From Chondrilla cf. caribensis (lineage: Eukaryota > Porifera > Demospongiae > Chondrillida > Chondrillidae): DNA of 64,000 bases. Positions 34,507 to 45,436 of the stretch are shown in pieces; the stretch's first letter is position 1, and every line of letters begins with the position of its first letter. Location of the stretch: positions 1,121,001 through 1,185,000 of the forward strand of contig OZ026552.1 in the NCBI GenBank assembly GCA_964020155.1. The letters are read 5' to 3'. Position numbers and translations under genes: made by a program. Under the pieces are notes generated by a model. It saw nothing but the letters and a program-made list of their open reading frames with translations. It was not told the origin of the DNA and ran no database searches.

Positions 34507-35025
34507 TACCGTAAAAGCGGGTTGTTAAGCGCATATCTTTTGTTAAGCGCCTGTGAATTTGTTGTCGATACATTCAATTGTTAAGCGCATATGGGCGGTG
34601 TGCTACGTGCACTTGAAACAATACGGCAGAAAGCAGCTCCAGCGGGCAGCAACAGCTCGTTATTGAGCTACAAGCCTCGAAAAGGAACAAGAAAGTTATG
34701 GGAGGGAGTAAAAACTGAAGGCGCTCAAGTTTTATCGACACAACGGTCGCAATCTGTACAAAACGTGCAAGCGCTCTTCACGAAGACACGCGGACACAAA
34801 GACGGTCCTGCGTTTATTAAAGACGAGGAGAAAATTCGCCATAGCAGCAAAGGGAGTGAACGTGTATAGTTTGAAAGGAAGGCCATATATCCAGATGTGG
34901 AAAACAAGACATACTCTGCTAAAACTTTCGCATATTGCTAATAGGCGCATATCTTTTATTAAGCGCACATTTTCTTGTTAACCGGAGTCATAAGCGCATG
35001 CGCTAAACAACCCGCTTTTACGGTA
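34507..35025. mobile_element. 519-base MITE with TACCGTAAAAGCGGG ends at a TA target
   Basis: The left end TACCGTAAAAGCGGGTTGTT and the reverse complement of the right end match over 20 bases (TACCGTAAAAGCGGGTTGTT). The flanks are TA on both sides, as in Tc1/mariner-type insertions. GTTAAGCGC/GCGCATAT motifs repeat near both ends. A 92-codon plus-strand frame (34591-34869, starting MGGVLRALETIRQ) is inside; it has no recognised domain and is lysine/serine-rich. Confidence 0.85.
34591..34869 (+). CDS. Unrecognised 92-aa frame inside the MITE
   Basis: Open from ATG to TAG, basic (KPRKGTRKLWEGVK, TKTRGHKDG). May be a remnant of an autonomous element's coding region or captured host sequence. 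No function proposed. Confidence 0.3.
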   Translation: MGGVLRALETIRQKAAPAGSNSSLLSYKPRKGTRKLWEGVKTEGAQVLSTQRSQSVQNVQALFTKTRGHKDGPAFIKDEEKIRHSSKGSERV

Positions 35026-36476
35026 TATAACTTATTCAGGTATAGTACAATTTCATATATTATGTACTCACATCTGTTGCAGTCCTCTGGTGGTCCTAGA
35101 GCATCTGGCAAGGCTAAACCTGGAGTGCACTATAGGCTGAATGCAAGGGACATCCCCTTCATCTTGGAAACTGTGAGGAAATTATCTCCATGCATAATAT
35201 TGTACATAAGTACTTACGTACGTATGTACTTTATGTACGTACATACGTATGTAAGTACGTATGTTATGTGTATCCAAGTATACAGACACTCTGGGGGAAA
35301 CACTGGACATACGTATGGTATACATATGCACGTGTGTATTTATGTATAACAAGCATATTATGTGTACACTTTTACGTACGTACATCCTTGTGGAGGAATC
35401 TTGTTTGCAGACACTTGAGAATGAAACTCATTAAATGCAACATGTACGTATAGATCAATGTACATGCTTCTCATATTAGTTGGGCTAATGTTCTTGTGCA
35501 TGTACACAGTATTTGTACATACATATGTACACTAAACACAGTCATGCCTACATGTTTATTAGTAGGCATCTTGTTACATGCACATGTACGTATGTATGGA
35601 GTGTATACATCTCAAAATTGTATTATTGTGTGTTTACTTGTCTATTTTCTCCATTTGTCCCCAGTCCACCACCAACTCCCACTCGGTGGTAGCCAACATG
35701 CAGAAGGCTGTCTCCTTGATGAAGGTCCACAGCCATGCATTGTGTGGGGCTATAGCCTCCTCTGCTCTCCAGAGAGAAGCTGCTCAGAAATCAAAAGACA
35801 CTATAGAACATTTAATCCTTCTGATTCACTGGAAGAACTCCAGCGTATGCTGGGTGACCTTGAGAGGGAATTTGCTGAGTTGGCATGGTGAGTATGAGTG
35901 GATTAATGGTGAAGTAGTGATGTATGGTGTTATCAGATTATGAGAACATACCATTACACTTATGAATGTGTGCATACGGTCTGATGGTAACGGGAGGTTC
36001 CCTTCCTTTTTGTGCAGTGAGCATCAGAGAATAGTGAGTGAGTTGTACCGTCATCAGCAGTCAACGAGGACAGTGAACAGTGAGGAACTGGAGGCTGTAG
36101 CAGACAAGATGAGGGGTAAAGAGGACCACATAAGAATTGTGAAGAACCAGATGAACGCTTTGAAGAAGGCAAAGAAGAAAGCAGCAAAAGGAACAAGACC
36201 TGTGAATCTAAGTACTTCAGTCAACAAGAAGGAGATGTTGAAAAACATGGCTTATTATGAACATGTTGATCTTCATTCCCTCGAGAAGACTCCTCCTCAT
36301 AAGAGAAACTTGAATTTATTGAGGAACGCTAAAGACCTCCAGGGTACCTTGCAAAAGGATGACTTGTGGTGGGACTAACAATCATAGGGTATTGGACAGG
36401 AGTATTTTGTGGTCCAATTTTGCATGACTGGTATGTGTATGTATGTGTGTTGTATATAATTTATGTGTATGTACGC

Positions 36477-36478
36477 GC

Positions 36479-36539
<61 letters not shown>

Positions 36540-36580
36540 TGTGCATGTGTGTGTGTGTTTTTGTGTGTGTGTATGTGTAA
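36477..36580. repeat. GT microsatellite downstream of CEP57 copy C
   Basis: Positional equivalent of 13441 and 26551. Confidence 0.95.
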
Positions 36581-36799
36581 TTTACTTGTGTATGTACAGT
36601 ATGTACGTATGTACGTATGTGTCTACAGAATTACCGTATTATGTGTATGTATGGTATGAGGTGTACAAGTTTTTACATTGACTCATACATGAGTGTACGT
36701 ACGTACATAATGTTGTGTTAGTGTGTAGTATATGTGTGTGCGTTTGTACAATAAGCAATGTACGTATACTATTATGTACATTAAAATGATCGCTATAAT

Positions 36800-36995
36800 G
36801 AACGAAATACAAAATCCTCAAAATACAGCTATAATACTTGCATGTTTATCACCATAAAGTGTAACAAGAAGATCTCCATTGTGGTCAATTACCAGACCAT
36901 AAGGTCCATAGTCAACTTGAAAACTGAAAGAACTGTCCTGTTGTATTGAAGATGACAATAATACGATTGTTACCAAAGTCAGCAACTAATTATAA
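36800..36995 (-). pseudogene. TRIM-NHL relic, C-terminal NHL end
   Basis: The minus strand matches the last blades (AAGTGTAACAAGAAGATCTC, CCATTGTGGTCAATT) but with indels; homologous to 14065-14190. Together with the RING relic at 37820-38012 it marks a TRIM-NHL gene that has lost its middle. Confidence 0.75.
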
Positions 36996-37204
36996 CACTA
37001 TTAAGAATTGATATTTTGAAACGCACATATGCATGGGCATGCACACATGTATACAGTATATAGCACACACATAATATATAATATTATACACACAGAAATA
37101 CACACACGTACACATAATATATACTATTGTACACACACAGAAATACACACACCCACACATATACGTACACACACACGTCATACAGAATTAACAGGTAGAG
37201 AGTG

Positions 37205-37530
37205 TGTGGAGGTAAGGTTGTGCAGTAATAATACATGTATAATAATAATATTTTATGTACACACATCCACATAAATCCCTTTAGTACATATGAATACAAA
37301 TATACACTGTCAGATAATGTGAATACATTGATATATGTCTTTTACAATTATTATACTAATATGAGCTCCACCCACCCCTCATATACTAAGTATAGTAGTT
37401 TGTACATATGAACATATCCACACTTACATATATTATGCATGTAGCTATATATTTATTATGTATGTACATTATTGTGTACATAAGTAAAATTTAATACTAA
37501 CATATTGTATCATACGTATGTATAACAAAC
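37205..37530. repeat. Segmental repeat block, third copy
   Basis: Same block as 1-350 and 14284-14745. Confidence 0.75.
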
Positions 37531-37819
37531 TCAATGTATATTTACATAGTAATGGCTGGAATTTTCACGGGACTTTATGTTCGCAAATTTCGCGAATAGG
37601 GGAAGTTCACAAGTCACAGAAATAAAAATGCGAAATTTCTTGCAAATTTCTACATGTCTGCGAAGGAATCTTGTTTGCAGACACTTCAGTAAGAAACTCA
37701 TACGTACAGGCTTCTCATATTAGTTGTGCTAATGTTCTGTACACTTGTACACAGTATTAGTACAGTGCCTACGTATATGCCTACATACATATGTACGCAC
37801 AAATTATGTGTTGTATGTG

Positions 37820-38012
37820 CATCTTTCACTTCCAAATTAGGAAGACAATCCTTGCACACTGAGTGTAGACAGCACAACAGATAAGGATTGTTCAGTTCTC
37901 TCTTGCAGTGACCACATGTCACATCAGGTTCAACGACGACTGGTTCTTGCTCCTCCTGACGTGACGATTTGTCCTGTGAGGACTGATTAGCTGGAACGGG
38001 GCCTTCAGCCAT
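37820..38012 (-). pseudogene. TRIM-NHL relic, N-terminal RING half
   Basis: ATG at 38012 opens MAEGPVPANQSSQDKSSRQE through the first part of the RING (CGHCKRELN...HSVCKDCLPNLEVKD), then sequence continues into unrelated AT-rich DNA before the last cysteine pair. Upstream there is a class beta 5'-UTR intron, but the donor region at about 38746-38756 reads CACCTT on the plus strand instead of TACCTT (GGTG instead of GGTA at the donor) and no CACGTG is left near 38870. A dead gene with a decayed promoter. Confidence 0.85.
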
Positions 38013-38956
38013 TTTACTCACTTTACTCTGAGGAATATATGATCAGACACATCAATTGAGAGAGAACAGAGTCAATATTAACTACAGAAATAGACACAAA
38101 CTGCATACAAATGTAGAAGAATGGGATAATTGACCATATGTAACCTGCAGCTGGGTACACTATGCAGCAACACAAACTACTATTTCCAATATAAATACAA
38201 GTGGTTGTAGACTCCAAAGAGTCCAGTCAACCCCACATTCATCATAAAATACCTACTCTCAGTAGTACAGTGTACAGCTATACAATCCTCACATTATCCA
38301 TAGGAGTGACATTAACAGGATATTGTACCAAGTGTGCTGACAAGGATACTCATGAAGTAGACAAGTTGTACCACAGGTTATGTAGTATGTGTAGTCTATG
38401 GTTCTACTGGTCAGACTATACTAGGAAATAATCAGCTGGGTCATTCAATACTCTATGATACTTGTCTATACCTTGATAATCTCAATATGTAGCTCTATCG
38501 ATACCCATGATATATGAGCCAGTTCATCAACCCTACAACAGTATAGCTATTTATGAAGTACGAAGTGCATGTGTACACTATAACTGTTGTGTTTACCCAC
38601 CTATAACGTGTTCTAACAGGCAGGTGAGTAGTTACAATGTCCATCGCATCAAATTAGCGAACGTACACAAATCTCACTCCTACAAAGACCATCGATGGTG
38701 AAATCGACAGTATTTTAAAAAAGTGAAAAAAAACAGTCTTAAAGAATAAATACACCTTGCTAACTATTGAATTCTTGCAAAATGCGATACAATTTAGAAT
38801 GCTGAATTGGAAACTGTCTACGAAATATAGCTAGAGGGCCTACGTATAGCGTTCTCTGAACAAACTCGTGGCCACAAATATTCGACTATATAGGTGGTTA
38901 CGTCACGAGTCATATGACTAATACTACGTCATGTCCTAGAATCTGCTTATTCCATG

Positions 38957-39134
38957 TACAGTGGAACCTCTCTATAAAGGACACGTTGGGACCCTAATTT
39001 TAGTCCTTATTACAGAGGTTTCCACAATTCAGAGGTCATTTAATGCACTACAGTACTATACTGGGACACAGAATGGTGTCCTCATTATAGAGGTTTCCAC
39101 ATTTCAGAGGTTTGTAAAGAGAGGTTCCACTGTA
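38957..39134. mobile_element. MITE with CAGTGGAACCTCTCT ends
   Basis: The ends TACAGTGGAACCTCTCT and AGAGAGGTTCCACTGTA are perfect inverted copies including a TA at each edge; total about 178 bases. Internal CAGAGGT motifs are repeated. Ends of this form are typical of Tc1/mariner/pogo-related MITEs in animals; the class is inferred from ends and TA target. Confidence 0.85.
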
Positions 39135-39489
39135 TCTTTATTTTAAGGTCCTCTTCATTCTATCGCCAGTCAGATCAATAATAGATCATACCTATCATTA
39201 TTATCCATAATCTGGTCTGTATATTTCTAATGTTTGCTGATCTTGCAGTTTTCAGCGAATTACTATATATAGTGTACATTGTATGAGTGTGTACTGAGTT
39301 CTCCTGTAAGCAGGATTTAGAGAAGGTGGTCCACATTTGATGGGTTGCCGTTAACAGAGTGTTAAACCTTCATAAAACCCCACCTCCACCCCTTCATAAG
39401 GCCAGGATGTACTTATGCTTTGGAAACCATAACCTGAGAGTCTTTAGGAGTACATGTATACTATACTGTATGTGGATGGAATTGATTAC

Positions 39490-39990
39490 AATATGCAACA
39501 AAGTGTTCATTTACGAAAGCTAAGTGGAATTCAGCCTGTTGGGAGAAAGGAGAAAAGCGAAAAACTGGCAACTGCGGGACTCGAACCCAGGGTGTCTAAC
39601 TAAAGCCGCCATAAACCACTGAACCACGAAGCCACCACAGAAACCAGCCTCCACAATTCTCCTTTCATACTACACTGGTGGTACTGCTAACTGCAGTCTT
39701 ACACCAGCGAGACCACATGGCTGTGTGGATTTGGGCGAGTTGATGTTCTTTTGTTCTTACTAACTTCGTTAGCTATCTTCAGTACTACTCCTAGTCTACT
39801 CAGTTTTTAGTGGGTGTAATTGAATTCCACTTAGCTTTCGTATCTGTCATATGCCTGCTTACACATATATGATCATCTATGATTTAAGATTAGATGAAAT
39901 GATTACACCCACTAAAAACCGAGTAGGCTAGTAGTAGTAATGAAGATAGCTAACGAAGTTAGTAAGAACAAAAGTGTTCATTACAGTCTG
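39490..39990. mobile_element. Composite fold-back element with a tRNA-like Pol III promoter
   Basis: 39745-39812 (TTCTTACTAACTTCGTTAGC...) is inverted at 39899-39972 (GCTAACGAAGTTAGTAAGAA), and an outer motif CGAAAGCTAAGTGGAATTCA at 39513 is inverted at 39821 (TGAATTCCACTTAGCTTTCG). Inside, on the minus strand, is a tRNA-like sequence with A and B boxes. This looks like a SINE or MITE pair in which one copy landed head-to-head with another. Confidence 0.6.
39567..39633 (-). other. tRNA-like sequence (A box and B box), probably SINE promoter
   Basis: Minus-strand A box TGGTTCAGTGG (39616-39626) and B box GGTTCGAGTCC (39577-39587) both match Pol III consensus. Acceptor-stem pairing is poor (about four of seven) and the stretch between the boxes is about four bases short, so no anticodon can be assigned. 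It is called a tRNA-derived promoter rather than a functional tRNA. Confidence 0.55.
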
Positions 39991-40673
39991 CACCTCTGCC
40001 GTTCTATGAACATGAGTTGGCATGCCACTCTGTGTGGGATTGTACCAATGTTGTTGTTTGAACAAGTTATTAGTGGGATGATAAGTCATCTATAAACAAT
40101 GATGTAATCAAATCACATTCCTCACCTCTCATATGCTATGTATAGTAGTCTGTACATGTGAACATATCCAAATATTATACATATGTACCTATATATGTAC
40201 TTATGTATATATGTTATACTGTATATTATGTACACACATAAGTATGAACATATACCGTATCATACGTATAACAAACCTATTATCTCTCTAACCATTAATT
40301 TTATGTATATACATACCTGTGAAGGAACCTTGTCTGCAGACACAGCTAGAGTATAAGAAACTCAATTAATCCATCATGTACATACATATGTACATGCTTC
40401 TCATATTAGCTGTTCTGATGTTCTGCATGTGCACAGTATTCGTACATACATATGCATACATGCCTATGTATGTACATATTGACATTGTTACAGTAAACAT
40501 GTAATAATACACGCATATGCATAATTATGTATGTACATGCAGGACTATGCAGTCATATTATAATCTGTATATATGTTAGTAGGCACCTTGTTACACATGT
40601 ATGAAGTGTATATATGCATCTCAAAATTGTATTCTTGTGTGTTTACTTGTCTATTTTCTCCACTTGTCCCCAG

Positions 40674-41171
40674 TCCACCACCAACTCCCACTCGGTGGTA
40701 GCCAACATGCAGAAGGCTGTCTCCTTGATGAAGGTCCACAGTCATGCATTGTGTGGGGCTATAGCCTCCTCTGCTCTCCAGAGAGAAGCTGCTCAGAAAT
40801 CAAAAGACACTAGAACATTTAATCCTTCTGGTTCGCTGGAAGAACTCCAGCGTATGCTGGGTGACCTTGAGAGGGAATTTGCTGAGTTGGCATGGTGAGT
40901 ATGAGTGGATTAGTGGTGAAGTAGCGATATATGGTGTTATCAGGGGGTGAGAACATACCAACACACTTATGAATGTATACATACAGTTTGATGGTAATGG
41001 GATGTTCCCTTCCTTTTGTGCAGTGAGTATCAGAGAATAGTGAGTGAGTTGTACCGTCATCAGCAGTCACCGAGGACAGTGAACAGTGAGGAACTGGAGG
41101 CTGTAGCAGACAAGATGAGGGGCAAAGAGGACCACGTAAGAATCATGAAGAACCAGATGAACGCTTTAAAG
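40674..41171 (+). pseudogene. CEP57: CEP57-like copy D, truncated by fusion to a TRIM-NHL gene
   Basis: Exons 40674-40894 (STTNSHSVVANMQK... ELA) and 41024-41171 (EYQRIVSELYRHQQ...NQMNALK). At about 41171 the exon runs into the antisense strand of an NHL blade; the frame ends at 41240 after antisense-derived residues. Upstream exons (MMSDADEL, HYRLN) are not found between 40000 and 40670. Confidence 0.85.
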
Positions 41172-42986
41172 ATGGTTACCATTATTACCAACATACACCA
41201 GTCCATCAGCATCTACAGCTATACCGTGAGGATAGATTAGCTGTCCATTTCCACTTCCTTGTTGACCAAATGATCTGATGTGCTTCCTCTGCTCATCAAA
41301 CACATGAATCTGATGGGTGTTGAAGTCAGCAATGAATGTGTGGCCATTTGGAGCTACTGCAATACCCCAAAGGTGACCTGGCTGACCACTTGGCTGATGA
41401 GGAAAGTTGAGATGTATCTTCTTTGCTCCGAGTTCTGCAAGAGTCTTATTGAGCTTTCCTGATTTTGGATTTGGTAGGAAGTCCACTCCAAACGGACTAC
41501 CTCTAACATCACTCCCGTTCACTAGAATGGACAGATCACATTCTTCTGGGTATGTGATAGAAAAGGACAAAGTGTACTGTCCGTTCTCATCATCCACTAC
41601 CTTTGCTTTGATGGCCGGACCTGGGATGGACTTGGGACGAAGGAATGCTTCAACGTTATCACCTCCTCTCGTACATCGGATGTTCTTGCTGTCGAATGTA
41701 TTCAGCGTCAGTGTTATCGGGTCAGATCCATTTGATCGTACAGTCTCTGGTTTGGGCTCCACTGTACAGTTGACAGGACAGGCTCCGTTGCCTACAACAC
41801 CGAATTCTCTGATTGCCATGAAAAGAACATCTTGGTTGGTGGGGTCAAAGGTCACCACCTGAGACACTGTGTGCTTAAACTCTTCCTGAAACCATTTTGA
41901 GGTGAGAACAGATTGTTGTGTTTGGACCAGATCCTTACTAGCTATCACATCGTGACTCCTATCACTGGTGAGGAGAAACTGAAGGGAGGATTGAGTGTTT
42001 GCGGACATCTCCTTTTCCTTCTTAGTGGCTGTGAGCTTTGAACTGATGGTATGCTTCTTTTCTTCTGCCGTAGCTATAACCAGTCTACAAAGTTCCTCCT
42101 TCCTCTCATCCACAGCCTGATGGATGTTCTGGAAGGCTGTGTTGATATCATGGAGTGTGGCCTCTTTCATCTCGTTCACAGTTCTGATTTGAGTCTGTAA
42201 CTCCTTCTCGATCATCTGGTACTTCCTCTCATAGCAGATGGCAGTCTGACGAGCGACCTTCACAGATTGAGTGTGACAATGGGATGCACTAGCATCAAGA
42301 AACACTGGAACATGTGAGGATTTGCGGTCTACGACACATGCTTGACACATGAGTGCATTACACAGTTCACAGCAATACTCGAGAATCTTCCCATTGTGTT
42401 GGGGACAGGTACTGGGTGTGGTGGTCTTTGGAGAAAGAGTCTGGATATCCTGAGGGGTTAGGGAACGCATCTCATCCAAAGTCTTCACAATGTGGTCTTC
42501 AAATGTATCGTCCACGTCATGTCCGCCATAGCAACGTTCACACATAAATTTGGTACAGTCTGTACAGAACACAATCGAACGTGAGTCACCACTCTTACAT
42601 CGCTTGTTGCCACAAGGAATGGCGACGTTCTTGGTCACTTTCCGCAAAATCTTCGTTCCCTCGATATACCGAGCTAGGGGACCATTTGGCAAAGGAACAC
42701 AACGTAGGCTGTCCACTCTACACTCACTCTCCAACATCGTCCTGTCAATACAGTGAGTGGATGTGTCTCCACATTGAGTGCACTTGAGTCGGCCATCTTC
42801 CACTTCCAAATTAGGAAGACAATCCTTGCACACTGAGTGTAGACAGCACAACAGATAAGGATTGTTCAGTTCTCTCTTGCAGTGACCACATGTCACATCA
42901 GGTTGAACGACAACTGGTTCTTGTTCCTCCCGACGTGACAATTTGTCCTGTGAGGATTGATTAGCTGGAACTGGACCTTCAGCCAT
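41166..42986 (-). CDS. TRIM-NHL protein, copy 4, C-terminally truncated
   Basis: 606 aa from ATG at 42986 (MAEGPVPANQSSQDKLSRRE). RING, B-box 1 of the CKSGDSRSIVFC type, B-box 2 (CELCNALMCQACVVDRKSSH), coiled coil and filamin domain are complete. The propeller stops inside blade 2 (VYVGNNGNHL-stop): four and a half blades are gone. The stop codon lies in sequence taken from the convergent CEP57-like exon: CTTTGAAG in intact exons is CTTTAAAG here, which turns a Gln codon of the read-through frame into TAA. Filamin/NHL linker has a small insertion (HQPSGQPGHLWG). Without a closed propeller, ligand binding is unlikely, but a RING-coiled-coil protein could still act, even as a dominant-negative partner. 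Confidence 0.85.
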   Translation of the reverse strand: MAEGPVPANQSSQDKLSRREEQEPVVVQPDVTCGHCKRELNNPYLLCCLHSVCKDCLPNLEVEDGRLKCTQCGDTSTHCIDRTMLESECRVDSLRCVPLPNGPLARYIEGTKILRKVTKNVAIPCGNKRCKSGDSRSIVFCTDCTKFMCERCYGGHDVDDTFEDHIVKTLDEMRSLTPQDIQTLSPKTTTPSTCPQHNGKILEYCCELCNALMCQACVVDRKSSHVPVFLDASASHCHTQSVKVARQTAICYERKYQMIEKELQTQIRTVNEMKEATLHDINTAFQNIHQAVDERKEELCRLVIATAEEKKHTISSKLTATKKEKEMSANTQSSLQFLLTSDRSHDVIASKDLVQTQQSVLTSKWFQEEFKHTVSQVVTFDPTNQDVLFMAIREFGVVGNGACPVNCTVEPKPETVRSNGSDPITLTLNTFDSKNIRCTRGGDNVEAFLRPKSIPGPAIKAKVVDDENGQYTLSFSITYPEECDLSILVNGSDVRGSPFGVDFLPNPKSGKLNKTLAELGAKKIHLNFPHQPSGQPGHLWGIAVAPNGHTFIADFNTHQIHVFDEQRKHIRSFGQQGSGNGQLIYPHGIAVDADGLVYVGNNGNHL

Positions 42987-43001
42987 TTCACTCACTTTTC
43001 T

Positions 43002-43714
43002 CTGAGGAATACAAGATGAGATGTTTCAACTTAGAGAGAACAGAATCAATATCAACTACAGAAATAGACACAAACTGCATCCAAATGTAGGAGAATGCGA
43101 TGATTGACCATGTTAAGTTACCTGGGTACACTATGCAGCAACACAAACTACTTTTCCTAATATAAACACAAGTGGATGTACACTCCAAAGAGTCCAGCCA
43201 ACCCCACATTCATCATAAAATACCTACTCTCAGTATTATGGTGTACAGCTATACAATCCTCACATTATACATAGGAGTGACATTAACAGGATATTGTACC
43301 AAGTGTGCTGACAAGGATACTCATGAAGTAGACAAGTTGTACCACAGGTTATGTAGTATGAGTAGTCTATGGTTGTACTGGTCAGACTATACTGGGAAAT
43401 TATGAGTTATTAGCTATAGGGTATTGCCATTTGATAGTCGAAGATACCTGTAGTTAGCTACACAGATCAATAAGTACTTAAAGGGGTCGAAGACCACAGT
43501 TCGAGTCCGCTTAGCTAATACGAGCATAAAAAGTAAGATGTCTAGAGTTCATGTATACACTAACTGATGTTTGCCAAGCAATAACATGTTCTAACAGGCA
43601 GGCGAATGGCTATAGTGATAATTTCTTTGGAAATAGTGCACGTAGCTACACAAAATGTTAGCTAACTAGCTAAGTCCCTTAACAAAACTATCTTCTGTTC
43701 GAGGATAAACGTAC
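43002..43714 (-). other. 5'-UTR intron of TRIM-NHL copy 4 (class beta)
   Basis: Donor TTCAAG|GTACGT (start 43714), acceptor ATTCCTCAG|AGAAAAG (end 43002); class beta markers near 43035. Confidence 0.7.
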
Positions 43715-43895
43715 CTTGAAAACGATTGGACAAGGTTCTACAAAATGCGATACAATGTAGATTAGAATATTATTATGAAAGGACGATCGAAAAAGGACGG
43801 CCGAAGGTCTCTACGAATAGAGGGCGTTTCTCGGAAGGACTCGAGCTCGTGGCTTCTCTGATCACGTGACACAACTCTGTGTCCCGGGCTTTTAA
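43715..43895 (-). promoter_or_regulatory. Promoter of TRIM-NHL copy 4 with E-box
   Basis: CACGTG at 43863-43868 in GATCACGTGACACAACTC. The following GC box is altered (GTGTCCCGGGCTTTTAAC). First exon and donor as in the other copies, so transcription of this truncated gene is plausible. Confidence 0.5.
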
Positions 43896-44081
43896 CGACT
43901 ACTATAAATCTTCACAGTTGAAATTCCCATCGACAATGAATGCAAATTACATAATGTAATGTAGAGAATCAGCAGTAAAGTTCTTTTATATTTCCGCTTC
44001 AGCTTCATCTGGAGGAAGAAGAGGATGCAGTTTAAGAGTGAATTGAACAAAACATGTATGTATACCGCCCACACATGCCCA

Positions 44082-44088
<7 letters not shown>

Positions 44089-44144
<56 letters not shown>

Positions 44145-44165
44145 CGCACACACACACACATACAC
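44089..44165. repeat. CA microsatellite
   Basis: Class beta spacer, after the CAGCTTCATCTGGAGGAAGA flank. Confidence 0.95.
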
Positions 44166-44599
44166 AAATTGTTATAAATATGACTGTACATAAACGAACA
44201 CACACAAACATACACATGTACATTGTGCACATGTACAATAGCTCCAGAGTAGGAGAGCTTATTCAACCTGGGAGGTCACACACCCAGTAGGCTATCATAT
44301 AAGGTACCACATGTACACTACACACATATACACTTAGTCTAATGCTAACATATGCAAACAAACAAATATCCATGTACATAGACTATCACATGTACAAACC
44401 AGCAATAGGTAGTGTTAGTATCAACCAGCACAGACCCTCTATACCACATATACTGGGAGTGTGGAGTCGATTAAAAAATGCTTGAATGTGACTACGAATA
44501 AATCAGTAGCTGCAATGCACGGTTAGCTAGCCGGTATGCTGGATGTGAACCGTGCTGTGTTCTGGGAAAATCCTGCGAAACACATAAAATCTAAAACAA

Positions 44600-44695
44600 A
44601 TTTCTGCTAAACTCTTCTCTTCATGCCATTTTCCCCCGGTGTCCCCTGACCACGAAGGACGTCTCCTGTGTTCTGTTGTAGTCGTCGGTCATTTT
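44600..44695 (-). pseudogene. Decayed MTDDYHRT frame
   Basis: Start region kept, but CTCCCGATAC-type sequence is replaced by CCCCC (about 44633), which shortens and shifts the frame. Confidence 0.35.
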
Positions 44696-45436
44696 GACCA
44701 AAATAGGAAACCCTTTAATTTGGGACAGGAGGCGTGACCAATGAAAAAGTAACGATGCAAGTTATAGCTTATAATCTGTTTTATAATAGAGCTCATTGTC
44801 AGTGTTCGGGTTCCATGGGCGAGTTGCTTGCTGGTCTTGTTTAGTGAGTTTCAGGATGTATGTTCAAAGATCCCCTCCAATCCTCGCAAACGCACATCTT
44901 CACATTCAGTGAAAATAGAGTGTAGCTACCTCATGTACAGTAGATTGTGGCTGTCTCTGTTTCCATGGTAACTCATCTATGGTGTGTTTCTCGTGAGGTC
45001 TACTATGCAGTTATAGTGACAGTGATTGGTGCATTCAAATCTGTACCTGCTGTGTGACAGTGTGCACTGTATGTACATGCATGCAGTGTGTACATGTTCA
45101 GGTCCTATTCATTCTATTGTCAGATCAATACAGATATCCAGATTTCACATATTAATTGTCTATTATCTGATCTGTTATTTCCCCTCCAATGTTTGCTGAC
45201 CTTGCAGTTTCTTGCAGTTCGGGGTTCCTATGAACACAGCCCCCCCTACCTCCAGGGCTGCTGTGTATGCACTGTGGTGTATGTACTGTACTGTATGGTA
45301 CATATACGTAAATACATTGCATGTTTGCATATTGTGGTCTATTCTGTGTACATACTGTTTAGTGCATGTACATTGTATTTATGTGTGTACTGTGGTCAAC
45401 TGTGTGTACACACTGTACAATTTATGTATGTATCCC

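Larger units (their letters stand above)
33738..36378 (+). pseudogene. CEP57: CEP57-like copy C, frameshifted and lacking an exon
   Basis: Exons recognised: 33738-33823 (candidate upstream exon), 35083-35172 (HYRLNARDIPFILET), 35665-35887 and 36018-36378 (full last exon to DLWWD). The MMSDADELFMR exon is missing; in its place lies a 519-base MITE and flanking sequence. In the 35665 exon, GACACTATAGAACA replaces GACACTAGAACA (two extra bases near 35803), moving the frame and adding stops downstream. Last exon itself is intact and nearly identical to copy B, so decay is recent. Confidence 0.75.

Noticed and set aside
39567..39633. Functional tRNA gene on the minus strand
   Set aside because: A and B boxes fit but acceptor-stem pairing is poor, the region between boxes is short and no anticodon loop with a proper stem can be drawn.
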